Numbered from the stretch's first letter, positions 1 through 8,823 are shown. The stretch: 44,478 nt of DNA from Gammaproteobacteria bacterium (GCA_022823045.1 JAJDXW010000368.1:1-44478), one strand, 5' to 3'. Notes: generated from the letters alone by a model not told the origin. Program-made: numbers and translations.

Positions 1-2
1 GC

Positions 3-1706
3 CTTCGGCCGAAGGCGGCGGCCCGACTCGCCGAGCGGCTCCGACAGGCTTCCGTGGACCATCGAGCCGGGCGGCTCGCCACCGCCGAGGCGGGTTATCG
101 CGAGGTGCTCTCGGCGGCGCCGGGGTTTCCCGGCGCAGCGTTGAACTACGCCCTTCTCGCGCGTGCGACCGGCCGGCTCGGGCTCGCTCTCGATCTCGCG
201 GCGCGTGCGGTCGCGGGTCAGCCGAAGGAGGCTGCCGCGCACGCCACCCTCGGGAATCTGCTCCTCGAGCGGGAGCGGACCGGGGATGCGTTGGCTGCCT
301 TTCGGACCGCCCTCGCGCTCGACCCGAGCCACGTCAACGCCCGCTTCAACCTCGGCGGCGCGCTCCGCCGAGCGGGCGAGCCGGAGGCCGCGGTCACCGA
401 GTTCCGTCGGCTCGTCGAACGGTTTCCCGAGGACCCCGATTTCCGGATCGGCCTCGGCGGTGCGCTGCTCGACTCCGGGCGGCCCCGCGAATCCATTGCC
501 GAGCACGAGCGGGCGCTCGCCCTGTCCCCGGGTCACCCGGACGCGCTGACCGAGCTCGGCCTGGCCCATGTCGACGCGGGCGAGTTCGAGGCGGCGGCGC
601 GCTGCTACCGCCGGGTCATCGACGGGAGCCCGGACCATCCCCATGTCTGGCTCAACTACTCGAAGACCCGGCGCTTCGGTCCGGCGGACCGCCCGGAGAT
701 CGAGGAGGCGGAGGCGGCGGCGGGGCGCTTCGACGCGCACCCGGCTCCCGGCCCGGAGTGCGGCGACGTGCACTTCGCCCTCGGCAAGATGTACGACGAT
801 CTCGGCGAGTACGACCTCGCGTTCGAGCACTTCCGGCGGGGGAACGAGATCCTCCGCCGGCACGTTCCGTTCGATGCCGGGGGGCAGCAGCGCCTGGTGG
901 AGGACATCGAGGCCGGGTTCGGCGAAGCGTGGTTCGATCGGGTGCGGGGATGGGGGCACCCGTCCTCCCGGCCCATCTTCATCGTGGGGATGCCCCGCTC
1001 GGGCACCACCCTGGTCGAGCAGATCCTAGCCTCGCACCCCGAGGTGCACGGCGCGGGCGAGCTCATCCGCATCCCCAACCTCGCGCAGCGCCTGCTCGGC
1101 GCCGGGGACGCTCCGCTCCCGGCGGCGGCCGCCGCCCTCGATCGGGAGGACATCGAGGCGGCGGCGCGGGACTACCTCGACTACGTGGGCGCGCGCTCGG
1201 GAGGGGCGGCGCGGACGACGGACAAGCTCCCGGAGAACTACCACCATCTCGGGCTCATCGCCGCGATGTTCCCCAACGCCCGCATCGTGCACGTCGGTCG
1301 GGACCCGATGGACGTTTGCGTCTCGAACTACCTGGTCCGGTTCCAGTGGGGGCACGCGTGGTCCTACGATTTCGATTCACTCGCGCGCGAGTACCGGGCC
1401 TACGAACGCCTGATGGGTCACTGGCAGGCGGTGCTTCCGGCCCCCGTCCACGAGCTGTCCTACGAGTCGCTGGTCGTGTCGCTCGAATCCGAGAGCCGCC
1501 GGCTCGTCGAGTTCTGCGGGCTCGACTGGGACGAGCGGTGCCTCGACTTCCACCTCACCGAGCGTTCCGTGCATACCGCGAGCGGCTGGCAGGTGCGCCA
1601 GCCGATCTATCGGCGGTCCGTCGAGCGGTGGCGGAACTACGAGCGGCATCTCGGTCCGCTCCGCGAAGCGCTCAGGGCGGCGCCGGCCGGAGAGGCTCCG
1701 CGGTGA
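3..1706 (+). CDS. TPR-repeat sulfotransferase, 5' end outside window
   Basis: Probably transfers a sulfuryl group from PAPS to an unidentified acceptor. The frame stays open to the left window edge and the residues upstream of the GTG at 54 (KAAARLAERLRQAS) still look helical, so I treat it as 5' truncated, with GTG 54 only as an internal alternative. Counting from that GTG, residues 1-200 are TPR-like helix pairs with a 34-residue rhythm (for example ALAAFRTALALDPSHVNA). A sulfotransferase domain covers about 305-540. PIFIVGMPRSGTT at 307-319 is the 5'-phosphosulfate loop, and RIVHVGRDPMDVCVSNY near 410 resembles the 3'-phosphate site. This TPR plus sulfotransferase layout is a common proteobacterial family. 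Acceptor unknown; no sulfate-activation genes lie nearby. Confidence 0.85.
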   Translation, partial: LRPKAAARLAERLRQASVDHRAGRLATAEAGYREVLSAAPGFPGAALNYALLARATGRLGLALDLAARAVAGQPKEAAAHATLGNLLLERERTGDALAAFRTALALDPSHVNARFNLGGALRRAGEPEAAVTEFRRLVERFPEDPDFRIGLGGALLDSGRPRESIAEHERALALSPGHPDALTELGLAHVDAGEFEAAARCYRRVIDGSPDHPHVWLNYSKTRRFGPADRPEIEEAEAAAGRFDAHPAPGPECGDVHFALGKMYDDLGEYDLAFEHFRRGNEILRRHVPFDAGGQQRLVEDIEAGFGEAWFDRVRGWGHPSSRPIFIVGMPRSGTTLVEQILASHPEVHGAGELIRIPNLAQRLLGAGDAPLPAAAAALDREDIEAAARDYLDYVGARSGGAARTTDKLPENYHHLGLIAAMFPNARIVHVGRDPMDVCVSNYLVRFQWGHAWSYDFDSLAREYRAYERLMGHWQAVLPAPVHELSYESLVVSLESESRRLVEFCGLDWDERCLDFHLTERSVHTASGWQVRQPIYRRSVERWRNYERHLGPLREALRAAPAGEAPR

Positions 1707-1770
1707 AGGAGCGCCCGACGCGCCCCCTTCGCCCTTACAATGGCCCAGTGAGCGCGTCGGTAACCCTGCG

Positions 1771-3360
1771 ATGAGCGACGCCGACCGGATCCTTGCGACG
1801 TACGAGGTCCGATCGACGCCGGACGAGGTGGCCGGCCTCGCCCGCCGCATCGCCTACGAGCAGACGGTGGAGCTCCCGCCCGCCCTGGTCACCGACCCCG
1901 TGGTGTGCGAGCGGGTGCTCGGGCGGGTGGAGACCATCTCGTCCCTGGACCCCGCGGCCGGGGACGAACCGCTTTCGCCCGGGACGACGGCCGCCGCCTC
2001 CCATCGGGTCACCGTCAGCTATTCGGGAGAGCTCGCGAACGGCCAGCTCCCGCAGCTTCTCAACCTTCTCTACGGCAATGTCTCGCTCTATCCGGACGTT
2101 CGGCTCGCGGATTTCTCGCTCCCGCCCGCGGTGGCCGCGGAGTTCGCCGGGCCGCGGTTCGGCATCGAGGGGCTGCGGCGGCTGACCGGGGTCCGGGGGA
2201 GGCCCCTCCTCGCCACCGCGCTCAAGCCGCGCGGTCTCGAGGTGGCGGAGTACGCCCGCATCGCCGGCGAGTTCGCCCTCGGCGGCGGTGACCTCGTCAA
2301 GGACGATCAGAACCTCGTGGCCGACTTCGCGGAGTTCCGCGAGCGGGTGCTTCGGTGCCGGGACGCGGTGGAGGGCGCGAACGCCCGCACCGGCCGGGGC
2401 TGCCTCTACTTCCCACTCGTGTCGGCGCCGCTCGAGTCGATCGACCTCCATTTCGACCTCGTGCGGGCGGCCGGGCTGCGTGGCGTCCTGCTCTGCCCGG
2501 CCGTCCTCGGCCTCGACGCGGTGCGGGCCCTCGCCGCGCGCCACCGGGTCGTGCTCATGGGGCATCCGAGCCTCACCGGCGGGCTCGCCCGCGGGATGAG
2601 CCTGCCGCTCGTGTTCGGGACCCTCTTCCGGCTCGCCGGGGTCGATGTCTCGGTGTTCCCGGACGCGAGGGGCCGATTCGGTTTCGCCGCGCGCACCTGC
2701 GGCGCGATCCGCGAGCGCCTCGCCGCCCCCCTCGGCGAGCTGGCCCCCGCGTGGCCGTGTCCCGCCGGCGGCCTCCAGCTCGACGGGATCGAGGCGGCGT
2801 GCGCCGAGTACGGGGCGGACACGGTCCTGCTCGTCGGCGGCGCCCTGCTGGGCCACGCGCCGCGGCTCGAGGACGGGACCCGGGCGTTCGCGGAGCGCAT
2901 CGCGGGGTGCTTCCCGGCGCATCGCGTCGATCCCGCGGACCGGGAGGAGCCGCCGGCCGAGCCCGTATTCCTGCCCTTCCGGCCGGAATTCGAATGGGAT
3001 GGGCGCGAGAGCTCCCCCTACAAGACGGCCGCCGCGGATGCGGACATTCCCCCGTTCCGGGGGGTCCGCCGGGTCGAGCTGGTGGGGCGTTTCGGGGAGA
3101 CGACCCGGACCGATCTCCGCTACTTCGAGGTGGAGGCGGGCGGGCATACGAGCCGCGAGCGACACGTCCATCCCCACATCATCATCGGGGCCCGGGGGGA
3201 AGGGAGGCTGGTGACGGGGAACCGGGAAGTGGTGGTGCGGCCGAACGACGTGGCCTACCTCCCGCCGCTCGAGACGCATCAGCTTCGCAACGAGACCGAA
3301 GAGCCCTTCGGGTTCTTCTGCATCGTCGACCACGACCGCGACCGGCCTCTGCCGGCCTGA
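1771..3360 (+). CDS. RuBisCO-like protein (form IV) fused to a C-terminal cupin domain
   Basis: Residues 1-395 are a RuBisCO large-chain fold. K152 (ALKPRG) matches the first catalytic lysine. K177-D-D179-Q180 (LVKDDQ) matches the carbamylated-lysine metal site, with the usual Glu replaced by Gln. The loop-6 lysine is absent (VFPDARGRFGF), so CO2 fixation is unlikely. Residues 400-529 are a cupin: ERHVHPH (H465, H467, H469) plus ETHQLRN (H503). The conserved-looking tail FGFFCIVDHDRDRP resembles free-standing cupins found near RuBisCO-like genes. In Rhodospirillum rubrum a RuBisCO-like isomerase and a separate cupin methylsulfurylase act in sequence to convert 5-methylthioribulose-1-P to DXP. 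By analogy this fusion could couple two such steps; that is inference. No strong Shine-Dalgarno precedes ATG 1771. A TACAAT hexamer lies at 1736-1741. Confidence 0.85.
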   Translation: MSDADRILATYEVRSTPDEVAGLARRIAYEQTVELPPALVTDPVVCERVLGRVETISSLDPAAGDEPLSPGTTAAASHRVTVSYSGELANGQLPQLLNLLYGNVSLYPDVRLADFSLPPAVAAEFAGPRFGIEGLRRLTGVRGRPLLATALKPRGLEVAEYARIAGEFALGGGDLVKDDQNLVADFAEFRERVLRCRDAVEGANARTGRGCLYFPLVSAPLESIDLHFDLVRAAGLRGVLLCPAVLGLDAVRALAARHRVVLMGHPSLTGGLARGMSLPLVFGTLFRLAGVDVSVFPDARGRFGFAARTCGAIRERLAAPLGELAPAWPCPAGGLQLDGIEAACAEYGADTVLLVGGALLGHAPRLEDGTRAFAERIAGCFPAHRVDPADREEPPAEPVFLPFRPEFEWDGRESSPYKTAAADADIPPFRGVRRVELVGRFGETTRTDLRYFEVEAGGHTSRERHVHPHIIIGARGEGRLVTGNREVVVRPNDVAYLPPLETHQLRNETEEPFGFFCIVDHDRDRPLPA

Positions 3361-3421
3361 GTCATCCGCGGTCGCGGAGAATTGCCAGGTCACCTCCAGC
3401 GGATCGACGGCCGCATGCACA

Positions 3422-3482
3422 GAAACCTCGGAGAGGTTTCCACATAAGCGAATCCCACGGAAAAATCCTGGATTTTTCCGTG
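3422..3482. terminator. Two perfect hairpins between convergent genes
   Basis: The first is GAAACCTC-GGA-GAGGTTTC at 3422-3440 (8-bp stem, 3-nt loop). The second is CACGGAAAAAT (3456-3466) with its exact complement at 3472-3482 and a 5-nt loop. They lie between the convergent RuBisCO-like gene and dksA, the expected place for a bidirectional terminator. There is no classic U tract, although the second stem is itself AT-rich. Confidence 0.55.
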
Positions 3483-3511
3483 TATGCCGGAGACCGCTGG
3501 GAATATTCGGG

Positions 3512-4318
3512 TCAGGGCCGGTACTGGCGCTCCAGCATCTCCCGGCGCTCCTGCGCCTCGACCGAGAGGGTCGCGATGGGCCGGGCCTCGAGGCGACCGA
3601 GCCCGATCGGGTCCCCCGTCTCCTCGCAGAACCCGTAGCTCCCGTCCTCGATTCGGTCGAGCGCCTCGTTGATCTTGCGGATGAGCTTGCGGTAGCGGTC
3701 CCGGGTGCGAAGCTCGAAGCTCATCTCGGTCTCGCGGCTCGCCCGCTCCGCCTCGTCGCTCACCTCGCGCTGCTGGTCCCGCATCGATTCGAGGGTCTGC
3801 TCGGACTCGTCGAGAAGCGCCTGCCGCCAGTCGATGAGCTTGCGGCGGAAGTACTCGGTCTGGAAGGGCCCCATGTACTCCTCGTCCCCGTTCGGCACGT
3901 AGCCTTCGGGCAGGTCCGGAGGCGCGGCGGGAGCGGCCGGGGCGGCCGCCTTCGGAGCCTGCGGGGCGGCGGCCTTTCCGGCCGACTTCGATGCGCGGAC
4001 GGAATCGGTCCGCGCCCTCGACGCCCGTGCCTTCGGGCCGGTTCCGGCCTTTGCCGCCGTCTTTCCTTTCGCGGCGGCGGCCGGCTTCTTCCGGCTCGTG
4101 GTTCCGGACTTCGACGGGCGCGCGGCAGCCTTGGGACCGGCCGAAGTCTTTGCCGCGGCCTTCCGGGAGGAGGAGCCTTTCGCGGGTGACTTCCGGGCCG
4201 CGGCGGGCTTCTTCTCCGCGGTCTTCTCGGTGACGCGGGCGGCGGCGGCGAGCGCGGCGGCGTTCTCGCCACCGGTCCGTGTCCTGGATGGTTCGGCCAT
4301 CTTTCCGGTCGTTGCCAC
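3512..4318 (-). CDS. dksA: DksA-family RNA polymerase-binding factor, zinc-less type, with Ala/Lys-rich N-terminal tail
   Basis: Binds the RNA polymerase secondary channel and, with ppGpp, mediates the stringent response. The C-terminal ~125 residues are DksA: GPFQTEYFRRKLIDW, a coiled coil, then DGSYGFCEETGDPIGLGRLE and ARPIATLSVEAQERRE. The zinc-finger positions read C-T-S-A rather than four Cys, as in alphaproteobacterial and Xanthomonas-type DksA, so no structural zinc is expected. About 140 N-terminal residues are an Ala/Lys/Pro/Arg-rich low-complexity tail resembling histone H1, possibly binding nucleic acid (inference). I chose GTG 4318 because CGGAG lies 6 nt upstream. The frame stays open to an ATG at 4393, but that extension (MLVRAGQIDYFPRL) has no ribosome site and looks non-coding. 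MAEPS at 4282 is another possible start. Confidence 0.85.
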   Translation of the reverse strand: MATTGKMAEPSRTRTGGENAAALAAAARVTEKTAEKKPAAARKSPAKGSSSRKAAAKTSAGPKAAARPSKSGTTSRKKPAAAAKGKTAAKAGTGPKARASRARTDSVRASKSAGKAAAPQAPKAAAPAAPAAPPDLPEGYVPNGDEEYMGPFQTEYFRRKLIDWRQALLDESEQTLESMRDQQREVSDEAERASRETEMSFELRTRDRYRKLIRKINEALDRIEDGSYGFCEETGDPIGLGRLEARPIATLSVEAQERREMLERQYRP

Positions 4319-4659
4319 GGTGGTCTCCGAAAGCATCGGTGCCCATGAACGAAGGCGCGGAAAGTAGTCGATCTGGCCCGCGCGGACAAGCACCGCCTCG
4401 TCGAAAACGGTTCGCCCGCCGGCGTGGGGACGGTAGCGCGCCGGGGCCGCCGCGTATCGTGCGCCGGGGCCGCCATCCCCGAAACCGCGCGCAAGGGGAT
4501 GCCCGGACCCGGGGGTGGAGGGGGAACGCCCGGCCGCGGGCCGCCGGATAGAATTCGCGTTCCGCGTGGAGGCGCCCCGGCTTCGCGGGCCGCCGGCCGC
4601 GCGGCCGGGCGCCGCATCGCGGCATTCGACTGGAGCCAGACAGGCGAGGAGAGCGGATC
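4319..4659. other. Divergent intergenic region between dksA and citrate synthase
   Basis: About 340 bp with no convincing gene. It must hold promoters for both flanking genes. The only AT-rich hexamer on the + strand is TAGAAT at 4549-4554, a possible -10 for the citrate synthase gene. No clear -35 is visible. The rest is very GC-rich with short G and C runs. Confidence 0.4.
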
Positions 4660-5802
4660 ATGACGGGTAGCAATCAGCCCGAGGTTCATCGCGGCCTCAA
4701 GGACCTCTGCTTCGACCGTTCCCCCACGACCTTCATCGACGGCCGAGCCGGCGAGCTCCGGTATTGCGGATACTCGATCCACGATCTCGCGGCCCGTTCG
4801 TCCTTCGAGGAAACCGCCTACCTCCTGCTGCACGGCGAGCTCCCGACCGCGTCCGAGCTCGCCGCCTTCGATGCGGCGCTGAAGGAGGCCCGGCGCCTCC
4901 CCGCCCCCATCCACGACATCATCAGGGCGGTACGCGATGCGCATCCCATGGACGTGCTCCGCACCGCGGTATCCGCCCTCGCCGCGTATGACCCGGAGAC
5001 GGGGGACAACTCCCTCGAGGCCACCCGGCGGAAGGGGATCCGTCTCACCTCGCAAGTGCCGATGATCGTCGCCGCGCATTACCACCTCCGGCAGGATCGG
5101 GACCCGGTGGCGGCGAGCGCCGATCTCGGCCATGCCGCAAATTTTCTCCACATGCTCAAGGGCGAGCCCCCGAGCGCGGACGCCTCGTCGCTGATGGACA
5201 CCGACATGGTGCTCCACGCCGAGCACGGCTCGAACGCCTCGTCGTTCACCGCGAGGGTCGTCGTCAGCACCGACGCGAACCTGCACGCCGGCATCACCGC
5301 GGCGGTGGCCGCGCTCTCCGGTCCCGCCCACGGGGGGGCGGCGGAGAACGTGATGCACATGGCGAAGGCGATCGGCGATCCGTCCCGGGCGGCCGCCTAC
5401 GTCCGGGAGAAACGCAAGGCCCGCGAGCCGATCATGGGCTTCGGCCACCGGGTCTACCGGGCCGAGGACCCGCGGGCGCGGCACATGCGCGAAGGGGTGA
5501 AGCGCCTCTCCGAGGAGATGGGCCAGCCGCACTGGTACGAGATCCTGGAGGCCCTCGTCGAGGCGATGCGCCCCTACGCGCGGCATGGGGTGAACGTGAA
5601 CGTCGACTTCTACGCCGGGGTCGTCTACTACCTGCACGGGATCCCCGAGGAGCTGTTCGTCCCGATCTTCGCCATCGGCCGGATCCCGGGGTGGACGGTG
5701 CAGGCGATGGAGCAGCTCGGGAACAACATCCTCATTCGCCCGCGTCTCCTCTATACCGGCCCCGACGCCCGGGAGTACGTGCCGATCGAGTCGCGCGGCT
5801 GA
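4660..5802 (+). CDS. gltA: Citrate synthase (short type; 2-methylcitrate synthase possible)
   Basis: Condenses oxaloacetate with acetyl-CoA (or propionyl-CoA if a methylcitrate synthase). The 380-aa length fits the compact bacterial citrate synthase group rather than the ~430-aa NADH-regulated type. Active-site residues are all present: H189 (LHAEHGSNAS), H224 (SGPAHGGA), H263 (GFGHRVYR) and D316 (VNVDFYAG). The start is supported by GAGGAGAG 6 nt before the ATG. It stands alone, divergent from dksA and convergent with pta. No prpB or prpD is in the window, which slightly favours TCA-cycle citrate synthase, but short sequences of this kind are hard to separate from PrpC without a tree. Confidence 0.88.
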   Translation: MTGSNQPEVHRGLKDLCFDRSPTTFIDGRAGELRYCGYSIHDLAARSSFEETAYLLLHGELPTASELAAFDAALKEARRLPAPIHDIIRAVRDAHPMDVLRTAVSALAAYDPETGDNSLEATRRKGIRLTSQVPMIVAAHYHLRQDRDPVAASADLGHAANFLHMLKGEPPSADASSLMDTDMVLHAEHGSNASSFTARVVVSTDANLHAGITAAVAALSGPAHGGAAENVMHMAKAIGDPSRAAAYVREKRKAREPIMGFGHRVYRAEDPRARHMREGVKRLSEEMGQPHWYEILEALVEAMRPYARHGVNVNVDFYAGVVYYLHGIPEELFVPIFAIGRIPGWTVQAMEQLGNNILIRPRLLYTGPDAREYVPIESRG

Positions 5803-5832
5803 GGCACGCCGCGCGGGAGGAGGACCGGCGGC

Positions 5833-6807
5833 TCAGGCCATCGCCGCGCTGATCGCGGCCGCCGCCACCACGTCCTCCACCGTCGCGCCCCGGGAGAGAT
5901 CGCACACGGGGCGCGCGAAGCCCTGGAGGAAGGGTCCGATCGCGCGGGCGCCGCCCACGTGCTCGCAGAGCTTGTAGCCGATGTTGCCGGCGTCGAGGTC
6001 TGGAAACACGAGGACGTTGGCCCGCCCCGCGACCTCGCTCGGGCGCGCGAGCTTGGTCTCCGCGACCCTCGGCACGAGGGCGGCGTCGGCCTGGAGCTCG
6101 CCGTCGACGGCAAGGTCCGGGGCGCGCGCGCGGACGATCTCCACCGCCCGTCGAACCTTCTCGACCCGCTCGTGGCGGGCGCTGCCGTGGGTCGAGAACG
6201 ACAGCAGCGCGACCCGCGGGACGACCCCGAGGAGGCGCTTGGCGTTCGCCGACGAAACGATCGCGATATCCGCGAGCGCCTCCGGACCGGGGTCGACGTT
6301 GACCGCGCAGTCCGCGAACACGAGGGCTTCGCCGCCGCCCGGGGGAACGATGAGGAAGAAGCTCGAGGGGTTCGTGATGCCGTCCGCGAGGCCCACCGAC
6401 ATCAGCCCGGCCTCGATCACGCGGGCCGTCGGCTGGTTCGCTCCCGCGACGAGCGCGTCCGCGTCGCCCGCCCGCACCGCCATCGCGCCGAAGAAGAGCG
6501 GCCTCGCGAGGAGCCGCCTCGCCACCCGCTCTCCCGTCCGCGGGCGGCCTTCGAGGTAGAGCGCCGCGTACCCGTCGAGCGCTCCGCTCGCGGTGGGGGA
6601 AACGCTCTCGATTCCGTCCGGCGAGACCCCGGCCTCGTCCGCGGCCGTTTCGATCTCCGGGCGCTCCCCGATCAGCACGGCTCGGGCGATGCCTCGGTCT
6701 TGCAGGCGCCTCGCCGCCTGCACGATCCTCGGGTCGCGGGCCTCCGGGAAGGCGACGGAGCGGCGGTGCGCGCGAGCGCGTTCGACGAGTCGCTCGATGA
6801 TATCCAT
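5833..6807 (-). CDS. pta: Phosphate acetyltransferase
   Basis: Interconverts acetyl-CoA plus phosphate and acetyl phosphate plus CoA in the cytosol. At 324 aa it is the single-domain PTA_PTB length, without the DRTGG regulatory extension of long Pta. Typical segments are [17 protein letters not shown] at the N-terminus, [16 protein letters not shown] in the middle, the phosphate/CoA region [15 protein letters not shown], and [20 protein letters not shown] with [18 protein letters not shown] at the end. ATG 6807 gives the canonical N-terminus [11 protein letters not shown]; the reading frame extends further upstream but without family similarity. No acetate kinase is adjacent, so the acetyl phosphate source or sink is elsewhere. 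A phosphobutyryltransferase is less likely. Confidence 0.88.
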   Translation of the reverse strand: MDIIERLVERARAHRRSVAFPEARDPRIVQAARRLQDRGIARAVLIGERPEIETAADEAGVSPDGIESVSPTASGALDGYAALYLEGRPRTGERVARRLLARPLFFGAMAVRAGDADALVAGANQPTARVIEAGLMSVGLADGITNPSSFFLIVPPGGGEALVFADCAVNVDPGPEALADIAIVSSANAKRLLGVVPRVALLSFSTHGSARHERVEKVRRAVEIVRARAPDLAVDGELQADAALVPRVAETKLARPSEVAGRANVLVFPDLDAGNIGYKLCEHVGGARAIGPFLQGFARPVCDLSRGATVEDVVAAAAISAAMA

Positions 6808-6959
6808 GAATGGTGGTAGGCCTCGCACGAGGAGCCGCGCCCGCCGTCTATCGCACCGGGGAGTCCGGATCGCCGGGGAGCATCGTATCCTTAGGGTACC
6901 CCAGCGGTCGCGGGGCGGCGGCTTGGGGACCGGATCCATAGCGGGAGGAGAGGAGCGCG

Positions 6960-7874
6960 ATGGAAAGGCCGTATCGCGGGGTCTGGCCAGTGGTGCCGAC
7001 AATCTTCACCGAGGACGGGGAGCTCGACCTCGAGGGCCAGAAGCGGGCGATCGACTGCATGGTCGACCAGGGATCGGACGGGCTTTGCATCCTTGCGAAC
7101 TACTCCGAGCAGTTCCTGCTCTCCGACGAGGAGCGCGAGACCCTCGCCCGGCTCTGTCTCGAGCACGTCGCGGGCCGCGTCCCGGTCATCGTCGCCGCCT
7201 CCCACTTCTCGACCCGGATCGTCGTCGGGCGGTGCCGGAGGGCGGCCGAGATCGGCGCGTCGATGGTGATGCTGATGCCCCCGTACCACGGTGCCGCGCT
7301 CAGGGCGACGCCAGAGCAGACGCGCGAGCAGTTCGCCCGGGCGGGGGAGGCCGGCCTTCCGATCATGGTGCAGGATGCACCGCTCTCGGGGGTGGAAATG
7401 AGCGTGCCGTTCCTTGCCCTTCTCGCCCGCGAACTCGACGCGGTCGCCTACTTCAAGATCGAGACCCCCCAGACCGCGGCCAAGCTCCGGGGGCTCATCG
7501 CGGCGGGCGGCGAGGCGATCGAAGGTCCGTTCGACGGCGAGGAGGCCATCGCCCTGCTCGCGGACCTCGACGCGGGGGCGACCGGCACGATGCCGAGCGC
7601 CCTCGTTCCGGACCTCCTCAAGCCCATTGTGGAGGCGCACCGCGAAGGGCGGCGGGACGAGGCCGCCGCCGCGTACGCCCGCGTCCTCCCCCTCATCAAC
7701 TTCGAGAACCGCCAGGGCGGGCTTCGCGCGTGCAAGGCGGTCATGCGCGAGGGGGGCGTCATCCGGTCGGACCACGTGCGGTCGCCCCTCGGCCCGCTCG
7801 CCCCGGAGGTTCGGGCGGGTCTCCTGGAGCTCGTGCGGCCACTCGATCCGGTGGTGCTGCGCTGGGGCCGGTGA
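6960..7874 (+). CDS. araD: 2-dehydro-3-deoxy-L-arabonate dehydratase (DHDPS/NAL superfamily)
   Basis: Dehydrates 2-keto-3-deoxy-L-arabonate to 2,5-dioxopentanoate (alpha-ketoglutarate semialdehyde) in the non-phosphorylating L-arabinose pathway. It is a class I aldolase-type TIM barrel of 304 aa with the Schiff-base lysine K166 (VAYFKIETP). From memory it resembles the Azospirillum brasilense enzyme along much of its length: [59 protein letters not shown] and the C-terminal RWGR. A strong GGAGGAGAGGAG sits 4 nt before the ATG. It is divergent from pta across ~150 bp containing TATCCT at 6886-6891. No arabinose dehydrogenase, lactonase or semialdehyde dehydrogenase is adjacent. A related keto-deoxy sugar acid is a possible alternative substrate. 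Confidence 0.85.
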   Translation: MERPYRGVWPVVPTIFTEDGELDLEGQKRAIDCMVDQGSDGLCILANYSEQFLLSDEERETLARLCLEHVAGRVPVIVAASHFSTRIVVGRCRRAAEIGASMVMLMPPYHGAALRATPEQTREQFARAGEAGLPIMVQDAPLSGVEMSVPFLALLARELDAVAYFKIETPQTAAKLRGLIAAGGEAIEGPFDGEEAIALLADLDAGATGTMPSALVPDLLKPIVEAHREGRRDEAAAAYARVLPLINFENRQGGLRACKAVMREGGVIRSDHVRSPLGPLAPEVRAGLLELVRPLDPVVLRWGR

Positions 7875-7880
7875 GCCCTC

Positions 7881-7897
7881 CCGGGCACGCTGCCCGG
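7881..7897 (+). terminator. GC-rich hairpin after araD
   Basis: CCGGGCA-CGC-TGCCCGG, a perfect 7-bp stem with a 3-nt loop, begins 6 nt after the araD stop codon. There is no U tract, so it may be a 3'-end stabiliser rather than a true intrinsic terminator. Confidence 0.4.
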
Positions 7898-8037
7898 CGC
7901 CCGCCGCCCTGTGCGGCGAGCGCTTCGTTGCATGTTGGCGGCGGGGATCCGGGCGCGCTTCCGACCGGTTCCGATGCGTCGTCGAGTTGCGGACCCGCGC
8001 GCGCGGAGTGTGCGCCGCCGCGTGCTAGGATTCGGCG

Positions 8038-8823
8038 ATGCGCATCGCGACTTGGAACGTGAACGGGTTGCGTGCGCGCCTCGACTACGTGCGCATCTGG
8101 CTCGAAGCGCGGCAGCCCGACATCGTCGGCCTCCAGGAGCTCAAGGTGAGCGAGGAGGAGTTCCCCGCGTCCGCGTTCGACGACCTCGGCTACGAGGTCG
8201 TGGTGTACGGGCAGAAGGCGTGGAACGGCGTCGCGATCCTGAGCCGGCATCGCGCCGAGCCGACCCTGCGGGGGCTTCCCGGACAGGAGGCGTTCGGGGC
8301 GCGGCTCGTCGGAGCGAGGATCGCGGGGCTGACGTTCGCCACCGTGTACTGCCCGAACGGCAAGGACCTCGCGCACGAGGACTTCGGGCGCAAGCTCGAG
8401 TGGTACGACGACCTCGTGCGGTACTGGCCCTCGGAGGTCGGGGCGGACGAGGCGGCGGTCCTTTGCGGTGACTTCAACGTCGTGCCCGCGCCGATCGACT
8501 CCTGGCGCGGCGAGGCGGGCGACGGCTCCATCTTCCATACCCCCGAGGAACGGTCGCGGTACGGCGCGCTGCTCGATCTCGGCTTGAGGGACCTCTTCCG
8601 GGAGAGCTGTCCGGACACCCGGGCGTACTCGTGGTGGGACTACCGGGCGGGCGCGTTTCCCCGCGGGCATGGCCTTCGCATCGACTTCGTGCTCGGCACG
8701 AGCCGGGTCCTCGAGCGGGTGGTCGAGGTGCGGATCGACCGGGACTTCCGCAAGAAGCAGGAGGGCCTCACCGCATCGGACCACGCGCCGGTCATCGCCG
8801 ATCTCGACTGGGAGGCGGTCTGA
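8038..8823 (+). CDS. xthA: Exodeoxyribonuclease III (AP endonuclease)
   Basis: Cleaves DNA 5' to abasic sites and degrades 3' ends in base excision repair. It is 261 aa, the usual ExoIII length. Signatures in order are MRIATWNVNGLRAR (N7), LQELK with metal ligand E34, NGVAILS near 63, YCPNGKD near 104, GDFN with D145 and N147, and the C-terminal TASDHAPV with D248 and H249. AGGA lies 7 nt before ATG 8038, inside a TAGGAT hexamer (8026-8031). If that hexamer is a -10, transcription would start close to the ATG. Monocistronic. Confidence 0.95.
   Translation: MRIATWNVNGLRARLDYVRIWLEARQPDIVGLQELKVSEEEFPASAFDDLGYEVVVYGQKAWNGVAILSRHRAEPTLRGLPGQEAFGARLVGARIAGLTFATVYCPNGKDLAHEDFGRKLEWYDDLVRYWPSEVGADEAAVLCGDFNVVPAPIDSWRGEAGDGSIFHTPEERSRYGALLDLGLRDLFRESCPDTRAYSWWDYRAGAFPRGHGLRIDFVLGTSRVLERVVEVRIDRDFRKKQEGLTASDHAPVIADLDWEAV

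Noticed and set aside
1771-3360. True carbon-fixing RuBisCO
   Set aside because: Loop-6 lysine is missing, the metal-site Glu is Gln, and there is no small subunit or phosphoribulokinase nearby.
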